From the NCBI GenBank assembly GCA_913773715.1, contig CAJYHD010000057.1:1-6834 (forward strand): a DNA stretch of 6,834 nt, given 5' to 3'. Position numbers and translations under genes: made by a program. Below the pieces are notes generated by a model that worked only from the letters and a program-made list of their open reading frames with translations, made no database searches and was not told the origin of the DNA. Positions 1 to 5,906 of the stretch are shown here, in pieces (the first letter of the stretch is position 1; every line of letters starts with the position of its first letter). The stretch is from an uncultured Sphingobium sp. (GTDB lineage: Bacteria; Pseudomonadota; Alphaproteobacteria; Sphingomonadales; Sphingomonadaceae).

Positions 1-296
1 TCCGGGTTGATCCGAGACACGGCGGCGAGCGCGGCTTCCGCCTTGGGCACGCCGATGTCATCCGTACCGAACAGCACCTGCCGTTGCAGGTTGGACAGCG
101 CGACATCGTCATGGTCGATGACCCGGATCGTGCCGACACCCGCCGCCGCCAGATAGAGGATCGCCGGGCTGCCGATACCGCCCGCGCCGATCACGGCTAC
201 GTCCGCCGACAACAGCCGCGCCTGACCCGCCCCGCCGATCTCCTTCAGCACGATATGGCGGGCATAGCGTTCCAGCTGATCGTCGGTCAGGATCAT
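1..296 (-). CDS. moeB: MoeB/ThiF/HesA-family adenylyltransferase (E1-like), 3' end outside the window
   Basis: Enzymes of this family adenylate the C-terminal Gly-Gly of a small ubiquitin-like sulfur carrier (MoaD for molybdopterin synthesis, ThiS for thiamin) using ATP, in the cytoplasm. The first 98 residues are visible. They contain the family N-terminal RYxRH motif (residues 10-14), the nucleotide-binding GAGGIG (37-42) in a Rossmann-type strand-loop-helix, and the DHDDVALSNLQRQ block (61-73) that holds the ATP-contacting Asp, Asn and Arg residues. The zinc-binding cysteines and active-site Cys would lie in the part cut off by the window edge. The ATG lies 4 nt after the TGA of dut, with only a weak GAAG upstream, so translation is probably coupled to dut. 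A dut–moeB order is, as I recall, common in alphaproteobacteria. MoeB is more likely than ThiF because no thiamin genes are visible, but the visible part cannot separate the two. Confidence 0.9.
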   Translation of the reverse strand, partial: MILTDDQLERYARHIVLKEIGGAGQARLLSADVAVIGAGGIGSPAILYLAAAGVGTIRVIDHDDVALSNLQRQVLFGTDDIGVPKAEAALAAVSRINP

Positions 297-300
297 GGCT

Positions 301-783
301 TCATATCCCGGTCGATCCGAACCCGCCCTGACCGCGCGCCGTCGTGGCGGAAAACTCCGTCACCACGGCAAAGGTCGGGCGCAGGATGGGGAGGAAGACG
401 AGCTGCGCGATGCGGTCGCCGGGGTTGATCACCACCGGATCGCTGCCCGGCGGCGTACGCAGCCAGGTGCTGATGAAAATCTGGTTGGCGTAGTCGGCAT
501 CGATCGTACCGACCGACTGACCCAGGATCACGCCCTTCTTGTGACCGAGACCCGATCGCGCCAGTAGGAAGGCGACGACGTTGGGATCGTTCATCAGGAT
601 CGCGACCCCGGTCGGGATCAGCACGGCGTCGGCCTGCGGCTGAAGGGCGAGCGGTTCGTCGATGCAGGCATACATGTCGATCCCGGCGGACATGTCCGTC
701 TGAAAGCTGGGCAGGCCCCACTCGTGGATGCGGGGGTCGAGGATCTTCAATTCGAACTGCGGGCTGGAAAGCGGGTTGGACAA
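301..783 (-). CDS. dut: Deoxyuridine 5'-triphosphate nucleotidohydrolase (dUTPase)
   Basis: Hydrolyses dUTP to dUMP and pyrophosphate, keeping uracil out of DNA and supplying dUMP for thymidylate synthesis; a cytoplasmic homotrimer. All five dUTPase motifs are present, numbered from the TTG start: SAGIDMYA (32-39), ARSGLGHKKG (75-84), GTIDADYANQI (92-102, with D95 the expected catalytic-water Asp and Y98 the uracil-stacking Tyr), GDRIAQL (122-128) and the P-loop-like RGQGGFGSTG (150-159). The product is 160 aa, close to the usual ~150. I chose the TTG at 781-783 because AAGGAG sits 5 nt upstream; an in-frame ATG at 841-843 would add 20 residues of low-complexity sequence absent from the family. 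The KILDPRI opening and SGLGHKKG block resemble the E. coli/Pseudomonas type. Motif 2 has Ala where Pro is usual, and motif 3 has YAN where YRG/YQG is usual. It heads an operon with the moeB-like gene. Confidence 0.95.
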   Translation of the reverse strand: MSNPLSSPQFELKILDPRIHEWGLPSFQTDMSAGIDMYACIDEPLALQPQADAVLIPTGVAILMNDPNVVAFLLARSGLGHKKGVILGQSVGTIDADYANQIFISTWLRTPPGSDPVVINPGDRIAQLVFLPILRPTFAVVTEFSATTARGQGGFGSTGI

Positions 784-788
784 GGGCG

Positions 789-794
789 CTCCTT
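789..794 (-). promoter_or_regulatory. Shine-Dalgarno of dut that supports a TTG start
   Basis: Reading the minus strand, AAGGAG is followed by a 5-nt spacer (CGCCC) and then TTG. This is the best ribosome binding site in the window. It argues for a TTG start rather than the upstream in-frame ATG at 841-843. Confidence 0.75.
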
Positions 795-880
795 GGGAAT
801 CCGGGACAATGCTTGACGATGGGGTAGCCCAATCGGTTGCCATCTGGAAGGGGCGGCGGCATGGCTGTGGGGGGCGAGCA

Positions 881-886
881 GAAAGG
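881..886 (+). promoter_or_regulatory. Shine-Dalgarno of cutC that decides between three tandem ATGs
   Basis: GAAAGG is followed directly by ATGATGATG (887-895). Only the third ATG (893) has a workable 6-nt spacing from this site, and it gives exactly 248 residues. Confidence 0.6.
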
Positions 887-892
887 ATGATG

Positions 893-1639
893 ATGGGGCG
901 GGTCGCGCTGGAAATCTGTGTCGAGACGATGGCCGATGTGCGCGCGGCGCTCGAAGGCGGGGCGGATCGGATCGAGCTGTGCAGTGCGCTCGCCTTGGGC
1001 GGCCTGACGCCATCCGCCGGATTGACGGCGCAGGCGGTTGCTGCGGTTCGGGAGGCTGGTGCGACGGTGCGGGCGATGGTGCGTCCGCGCGATGGCGACT
1101 TCGTTTATGACACGGATGATATGGCGTTGGCGCAAGCGGAAGGCGTGGCGCTGATCGCGCAGGGTGTCGACGGACTGGTGTTCGGCGCGACGACGGGCGA
1201 TCGGCTGGACGGCGCGGCTTTGCGGCACTGGGTGAAGGCGATGCGCAAAGTGCGCTCCGACATCGGATTGACGCTGCACCGCGCGATGGACCTGGTCGCT
1301 GATCCGGTCTCGGCGGTCGAGGAGGCGGTGGCGATCGGCTTCGATCATATCCTGACCTCGGGCGGGGCGGTGCGGGCGATAGACGCGCTGCCCGTCATCG
1401 CCGCGATGGAGCGACAGGCGGGAGGGCGCATCACTATCATGCCAGGGTCCGGCATCCGCTCCGGCAATGTCGCGGAGGTTCTGCGCGCGACACAGGTCCG
1501 CGCCGCCCATGCGTCTGCGCGGATCGACGGTCTTCCCGCCGATACTCGCGCGCTGGAGATGGGCTTCGCGCTCGGTGGCAGGCGGCAGGCCAACCGCGAT
1601 GAGGTCGCCGCGCTGCGCCGGAAGCTGGATCGGCTTTAG
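893..1639 (+). CDS. cutC: CutC family protein (PF03932 TIM barrel)
   Basis: CutC proteins are cytoplasmic TIM-barrel proteins named for a copper-sensitivity phenotype in E. coli. That copper role is now doubtful, since the phenotype was traced to a small RNA (MicL) overlapping the gene, so the biochemical function is open. From the third ATG the product is 248 aa, the same length as E. coli CutC. Family blocks are visible in order: LEICVET (6-12), GADRIELCSALALGGLTPS (23-41), MVRPRDGDFVY (61-71), LHRAMD (127-132), ILTSGG (152-157), PGSGIRSGNV (183-192) and AAHASA (203-208). C9 and C30 match cysteines in the same blocks of the E. coli protein. The reading frame stays open upstream to 728, but that part overlaps dut and lacks family similarity. 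The gene diverges from dut across 109 nt and converges on the fucosidase gene, so it is not in the glycan operon, although it lies next to it. Confidence 0.93.
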   Translation: MGRVALEICVETMADVRAALEGGADRIELCSALALGGLTPSAGLTAQAVAAVREAGATVRAMVRPRDGDFVYDTDDMALAQAEGVALIAQGVDGLVFGATTGDRLDGAALRHWVKAMRKVRSDIGLTLHRAMDLVADPVSAVEEAVAIGFDHILTSGGAVRAIDALPVIAAMERQAGGRITIMPGSGIRSGNVAEVLRATQVRAAHASARIDGLPADTRALEMGFALGGRRQANRDEVAALRRKLDRL

Positions 1640-1648
1640 TCCCTCGTC

Positions 1649-1726
1649 CGTCATGCCAGCGCAGGCTGGCATCTCAGGCGACGTGGCGCTCGCGGGCCTG
1701 AGACCCCAGCCTGCGCTGGGGTGACG
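1649..1726. repeat. Nested inverted repeat (palindrome of hairpins), REP-like, between convergent genes
   Basis: Two 31-nt arms (1649-1679 and 1696-1726) are inverted copies of each other around a 16-nt centre. They match at 27 of 31 positions. Each arm contains its own perfect 8-bp hairpin with a 4-nt loop: 1653-1672 (ATGCCAGC / GCTGGCAT) and 1703-1722 (ACCCCAGC / GCTGGGGT). The ends are CGTCA and TGACG. The element fills most of the 107 nt between the cutC stop and the fucosidase stop. Similar CCAGC...GCTGG repeats are, from memory, widely dispersed in sphingomonad genomes. It may stabilise the 3' ends of both mRNAs or stop transcription. No second copy is visible in this window. Confidence 0.8.
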
Positions 1727-1746
1727 ATAAAAAGCGGGCAGCGAAC

Positions 1747-3654
1747 TTACCGAAACGCGCCGATCGTCGCGACGGCGATGGCAGGCGCATCGACTGCCGG
1801 GCGCGGGAAGGCGAGCCGCAGATAGCGGGCTTCGCGCGGCGCGGCGAAAGGGATGCGCTGTGTCGCGCGGGCATAGTTGATATTCTGGAACTCGCCCTGT
1901 TCCGCCCTGGTCCAGCTTTTGCCGTCCACGCTCGTCTCCACGACGTAGCGCGCAGGCGGCGCGGCCTGTGGATCGACATGGCGCGTCGGCGTCAGCGTGA
2001 ACCCGGCGAGCCGCTCCGCCTTGCCCATTTCGATGACGATCTTTGCCGGCGCGGGGCTGGTCCAGACGGTCTTGGCATTGTCGTCCAGAACCGCTTCCCC
2101 GCCCGGCGCGCTGGCGGAGACGATCTTCCATCCCGTCCGCGCAACTATGCTGGGATCGCTAGATCGGGCGGGCGGCAGTTGCACCGGCGCGACCGACAGG
2201 AACAGCGCGAACTCGCGCAAGGTCGGTCCGGCTTCCGCCTCCGTCGCGCGGAAGCGCACGCGGCGCGGGCTGACGGGCAGGGGCAACCGGACGAGACGCT
2301 GTGGACCTACCATCTCCTTTTCCGCGACCTGCTGCCAGTTCGTCCCATCCTGCGAGATGTCGACGGCGAAGCGCGTGGTGCGCAGGCCCAGTGGCAGCCA
2401 TTCCTGCAAGCGGATCGTGTCGAACCGGGTGCCGGGCGCGAGGTCGAGCGTCAGGCTCGCGTCCCTGGCGTCAGCAGGCGCGCACCAGAATGTGTCGACA
2501 TTGCCGTCCACCGCATGGGCCGCCGTCGATCCGATGTCCGCGCTGGCGCTCGCCACCGCGCCCTGCGCCACATCGCGGGCGAAGGTCGCACGCACAGCGT
2601 CGCCGAATGCCTTGAGGCTCGCCACGTCGCGATCGGCGATCTTCCCGCGCCGGTCGGGCGGCAGGTTGAGGTGGAAGGTCGTGCCATGGCCGATCGACTG
2701 GTCGAACATTTCCATCAGCTTTTGCGGCGTCTTGACCTGCGTATCCTCGTCCGCATGGTAGAACCAGCCGGGCCGGATCGAAACGTTGGTTTCGGCGGGC
2801 CACCACAGCTCTGCGCCGCGCACGCCGCTATTACCCTTGACCTGATCGTAAGGCTCGTTGGGCATCGTCGGCCAGCACGGATCGCCCGCATGGCCATCCT
2901 CATTCCCAACCCAGCGAATGTCCGCGCCCAGCGGGTCGAAGGTGCAGGCCATGGGTTGCAGCTTGTGGACCAGCGCGATGATGCTCGGCCAGTTGTAATA
3001 GGACACAGCGTCGATCTTCCGCGTCTCGCGCGCGCCGCCATAATAGCCGTCGCCTCCGTTCGCGCCATCGAACCAGACCTCGAACAAGTCGCCATAGCGG
3101 GTGCAGAGTTCGGTCAGCTGCGCGCGATAATAGTCGATGTAGGATGGCAGGCCATAATCGGCACGGTTGCGGTCCCATGGCGAGAGATAGACGCCGAACG
3201 CCATGCCCGCCCGGCGACAAGCCTGCTCCAGTTCGCCGACGATGTCGCCCTTGCCGCCCTTGTAGGGCGTGTTGCGGATGCAGTGCTCGGTCAGCATCGT
3301 CGGCCACAGGCAGAAGCCGTCATGATGCTTGGCCGTGATGATGAGGCCGGTGAGGCCGCCCGTCTTCGCCACCGCAACGATCTGGTCTGGATCGAAGTCG
3401 GTGGGGTTGAACAGGCGCACGTCTTCGTCGCCATAGCCCCATTCCTTGTCGGTGAAGGTGTTCATCGAGAAGTGGATGAAGGCGTACATGCGCCGGTCGT
3501 GCCATTTCAGCTGGCGCATAGAGGGCGTCGCCCCCCATGGTGCGGGCAGCTTTGCCTGACCAAGTGCAGCGACAGGACCGCGCGGCGCGCAGGCGGCGGC
3601 ACCGGCCAGAAGCGATCCGGCCATCAGGCTGCGGCGGGTGACATGCGCGATCAT
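1747..3654 (-). CDS. GH29 alpha-L-fucosidase with Tat-type signal and two C-terminal F5/8-type C (CBM32-like) domains
   Basis: Predicted to release terminal alpha-linked L-fucose from glycans by a retaining mechanism, outside the cytoplasm. The 635-aa product opens with a twin-arginine signal (TRRSLMAG, 6-13), a hydrophobic stretch and Cys22 in an AAAC context that could be a weak lipobox. The catalytic GH29 domain spans about 40-350: FIHFSMNTFTDKEWG (59-73), the fucose-binding KHHDGFCLW (109-117), and EVWFDGANGG (192-201), in which D196 is the expected nucleophile. RWVGNEDG (247-254) supplies E252, the likeliest acid/base; E288 in WWPAETNVSIRPGWFYH is a less likely alternative. This block style suggests the alpha-1,3/1,4-specific subgroup (GH29-B), which is an inference. 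Residues ~355-490 and ~495-635 are two discoidin-like beta-sandwiches (AVDGNVDTFW and AVLDDNAKTVW openings, then SQDGTNW and SVDGKSW). The ATG overlaps the previous gene's TGA, and GGAG lies 7 nt upstream. The open frame continues to 3909, but that part is antisense-phase shadow inside the upstream gene. Confidence 0.93.
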   Translation of the reverse strand: MIAHVTRRSLMAGSLLAGAAACAPRGPVAALGQAKLPAPWGATPSMRQLKWHDRRMYAFIHFSMNTFTDKEWGYGDEDVRLFNPTDFDPDQIVAVAKTGGLTGLIITAKHHDGFCLWPTMLTEHCIRNTPYKGGKGDIVGELEQACRRAGMAFGVYLSPWDRNRADYGLPSYIDYYRAQLTELCTRYGDLFEVWFDGANGGDGYYGGARETRKIDAVSYYNWPSIIALVHKLQPMACTFDPLGADIRWVGNEDGHAGDPCWPTMPNEPYDQVKGNSGVRGAELWWPAETNVSIRPGWFYHADEDTQVKTPQKLMEMFDQSIGHGTTFHLNLPPDRRGKIADRDVASLKAFGDAVRATFARDVAQGAVASASADIGSTAAHAVDGNVDTFWCAPADARDASLTLDLAPGTRFDTIRLQEWLPLGLRTTRFAVDISQDGTNWQQVAEKEMVGPQRLVRLPLPVSPRRVRFRATEAEAGPTLREFALFLSVAPVQLPPARSSDPSIVARTGWKIVSASAPGGEAVLDDNAKTVWTSPAPAKIVIEMGKAERLAGFTLTPTRHVDPQAAPPARYVVETSVDGKSWTRAEQGEFQNINYARATQRIPFAAPREARYLRLAFPRPAVDAPAIAVATIGAFR

Positions 3655-5906
3655 GGTGTGGCTCCGGTGTTGGTGTCTTGGGTGAGGTGTTCGGGTATCA
3701 GCCAGACTTCGGCGATCTGTCGTCCTCGTCCGCTGCCGCCCATACCCGGTGAGCGGCTCCAGACGAGGTCGAGCGTACCGTCTGCGGTCAGAGCTTGCGG
3801 CACCGGCAGTTCCACGCGCTGCCGATTGCTGCTGCGGGTAGCTGGGGCGGGGAGCGGCGTGCCGTTGGCGGTCAGCGCCAGCGGCAGCGTGTAGCTTTCC
3901 CCGGCCCAAGTGTAGCGCAGGCGATAGGCGCGGTTCCGCTCCAGCCCTTCATAATGTAGCCTCAGCGGCTGTTCGTAGAGCGCCTCGGCATAGCTGATTT
4001 CCGCAAGGCGCCAGCCTTCATCGGGCGTATGTTCGCCAACACCATCGATCGCGCTGTTCCAGAGTTGAGGGTCGCCGGGATAGCCCGGCCCGCGCGCCAG
4101 ATGCGGCTCATTGGTCGGATCGCCCAGATCGTCGTACAGCGCGAAGTCGGCCATGCCCCAGCGGTCGCCGATCGCGAGCAGCGCCTTCACCCGTTCCGCT
4201 TCGGTCGGGAGGGCAAGTGCCGCCGTCATGTCGCGCTCGACTGCGACCCGGTCGTTGAGGTCGATCATCGCCCGATCGAAATTGGCTCCGCGCCGCCAGT
4301 CGGATGCGCCATGGCTTTCGACCGACAACTGCATCCCCGCCGTGTTGCGCAAACGGTCGGCGAGGGTGGTAAGGCGCGCATAAAGCGCCGCACTGTCCTC
4401 GCCCTCTGGCCGGGCATAGGCAAAGCGCGTCGCCGCAACCGCCGCGTCCGATCCGATGCCCGGCGTCTGACGCAGCGTGTAGAGCGCTTCGGCCTGCCGC
4501 GCCCGCGCTCTCGTCAGCCGCTCGCGCACTAGCTCGTCATAGACGGCGCGATAGCGATATAGATCGATACGCCAGTCGGCCCACACGGCGGGATGCACGG
4601 CGTCGATCGCCTTCAGCGTAGCGTCGATGCCCGCATTGCTGGCCGGATCGCCGCGCCAGTTCGCCTCCAGCATCGCCGGGATCGCGGCAAAGGCGGCATC
4701 GCCGACATAGAAGCGCGCATAGTCCGCAGCGATGTCCCCGCGCCCATCCCAGCCCATCGCTAGCCACTGATGAACGTTCCAGTCGTCGTTGATCCCCTCC
4801 GAATAGGTGATCGCGCCGCGGATGCCGGGCTTGAGATAATCGAAGATCGCCTTCTGGGCGGCGGGGCGCGGATTGACCGGCTCGCGACCCTGCGTCATCG
4901 CGAAGGCGGGGTGCCAATCGGGCACGGGGAATTGCGCCTGCATCGCATGGGCCGTGTCGGGATAGGCCTCAATCGGGTAGCGCCCGCCGATTCGCTTGCG
5001 ATGCGTCGCCACGCTTTCGCGCGTCTGCGGCCCGACGAAGATCGCGCTAAGCCAGGACGGTCGCTTCGCCAGTTCCGCGTGAAAGGCGTCCAGCCCCTTG
5101 GCATCGAACCCCTGTGTCGAGAGCAGCAGTTCCGCCTTGGGGAAGCGCGCGCGCAGCACGCTCGCCAGCTGCTTTGCCAGCGGGAACAGGCGGCCGGGGG
5201 TCGTGTGCCCCGGATCGCCGCCGGGAAAGTAGAGCGCGTCGAGCGCGGGCAGGGTGCGAAGTAGGGCGTCCAGCTTCGCTGCCTCCGCCTGATCCGCCGC
5301 GCCACCATCATAGTCGCCGAGCAAAGGATAGAAGAGCGCGACATCCACCCCCAGATCCTTGGCCGCCTGTGCCATTGCGACGACCGCACGCTGCGGCGGC
5401 ACCGGCATGACGGGTGAGGAGGGGGCGTCGTCCGACACCGGCGCAACGATCTGGATGCGGTTCGCGCCCCAGAGCGCGAAATCCTCGATCCGTCGCCGCA
5501 ACATTGCCGGCGTCCAGGCGTCATAGCTGTTGTTCTTCGCGCGATAGCCGATCTGCGTACCGCGTATTTCCTGAAGGGGCGTTTCGCGAACGGGAGTGCT
5601 CAAAGCGAGCGACAGGGCGTCGCTATGGCGCAAGATCCACCCCGCGCCGTAGATCAGCCCGCGCCGCCCCGCCGCCCGGATCGTGACCGTGCTGCCTTGC
5701 CGATCGATGCGGAAGGCTTCTGCGGGTAGTGTTGCGGACCGCGTCAGGCGCACTTGAGTGATGCAGCCCTCTGCCGTCGCGCCTCGCTCAGTCAGCCTTC
5801 GCCGCAGCAAGTCCGCCGCCACGGTCTCTCCGCTGACGCACACCGACTGCAAGGACAGCGGCGCAGGCGCGACGGCGGCGAGAGCAAGGGCGGCAAACAA
5901 CATCAT
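3651..5906 (-). CDS. Secreted uncharacterised glycoside-hydrolase-like protein (GH67N/GH20b-like N-domain, barrel-like core)
   Basis: No characterised family could be assigned. The 751-aa product starts with a short hydrophobic signal (2-16, AAVAPA) whose n-region has no basic residue. A TAG six codons upstream excludes a longer start. Residues ~25-100 resemble the alpha/beta domain found before the barrel in GH67, GH20 and GH84 enzymes (FRIDRQGSTVTIRAAGRRG then LIYGAGWILR). A barrel-like core follows at ~112-400 with blocks RGTQIGYRAKNNSYDAW (115-131), GANRIQIVAP (147-156), LYFPGGDPGHT (225-235), STQGF (263-267), YPDTAH (315-320), NPRP (345-348) and TYSEGINDDWNVHQW (367-381). E370, D374, D375 and D231 are the best catalytic candidates. 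A helical part (~400-600) and a C-terminal beta domain (~640-740, ending in GRGRQIAEVWLI) complete it. I recall similar unannotated proteins in Bacteroidetes, Acidobacteria and Verrucomicrobia. The GH20 Asp-Glu pair is missing (Asp-Pro here). It lies between GH92 and GH29 genes with ATGA overlaps on both sides, so a role in the same glycan breakdown is likely. Confidence 0.8.
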   Translation of the reverse strand: MMLFAALALAAVAPAPLSLQSVCVSGETVAADLLRRRLTERGATAEGCITQVRLTRSATLPAEAFRIDRQGSTVTIRAAGRRGLIYGAGWILRHSDALSLALSTPVRETPLQEIRGTQIGYRAKNNSYDAWTPAMLRRRIEDFALWGANRIQIVAPVSDDAPSSPVMPVPPQRAVVAMAQAAKDLGVDVALFYPLLGDYDGGAADQAEAAKLDALLRTLPALDALYFPGGDPGHTTPGRLFPLAKQLASVLRARFPKAELLLSTQGFDAKGLDAFHAELAKRPSWLSAIFVGPQTRESVATHRKRIGGRYPIEAYPDTAHAMQAQFPVPDWHPAFAMTQGREPVNPRPAAQKAIFDYLKPGIRGAITYSEGINDDWNVHQWLAMGWDGRGDIAADYARFYVGDAAFAAIPAMLEANWRGDPASNAGIDATLKAIDAVHPAVWADWRIDLYRYRAVYDELVRERLTRARARQAEALYTLRQTPGIGSDAAVAATRFAYARPEGEDSAALYARLTTLADRLRNTAGMQLSVESHGASDWRRGANFDRAMIDLNDRVAVERDMTAALALPTEAERVKALLAIGDRWGMADFALYDDLGDPTNEPHLARGPGYPGDPQLWNSAIDGVGEHTPDEGWRLAEISYAEALYEQPLRLHYEGLERNRAYRLRYTWAGESYTLPLALTANGTPLPAPATRSSNRQRVELPVPQALTADGTLDLVWSRSPGMGGSGRGRQIAEVWLIPEHLTQDTNTGATP

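Noticed and set aside
813..846. Plus-strand sigma-70-like promoter for cutC (TTGACG at 813-818)
   Set aside because: The -35-like hexamer is good, but nothing resembling TATAAT lies 16-18 nt downstream. A promoter must exist in 784-892, but I cannot place it.
728..892. N-terminal extension of the cutC reading frame
   Set aside because: It overlaps the dut coding start and has no family similarity. The ATG at 893 has a well-spaced Shine-Dalgarno and gives the exact family length.
1703..1735. Intrinsic terminator at the right arm of the repeat
   Set aside because: The 8-bp GC hairpin is good, but the downstream plus-strand sequence is GACGATAAAAAG with no T-tract. For minus-strand transcription the T-run comes before the hairpin, so it is not a canonical rho-independent terminator in either direction.
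293..2131. 612-codon open frame on the minus strand spanning moeB start, dut, cutC and the repeat
   Set aside because: It crosses several real genes in the wrong frame, runs through the repeat, and is compositionally a GC shadow.
1978..3894. 638-codon open frame on the plus strand opposite the fucosidase gene
   Set aside because: It is antisense to a clear GH29 gene with intact catalytic motifs. The translation is Arg/Ala/Gly-rich with no recognisable domain, as expected from the high third-position GC of the real gene.
3655..3909. N-terminal extension of the fucosidase frame
   Set aside because: It would place 85 residues of low-complexity sequence before an obvious export signal and lies wholly inside the upstream gene in another frame.
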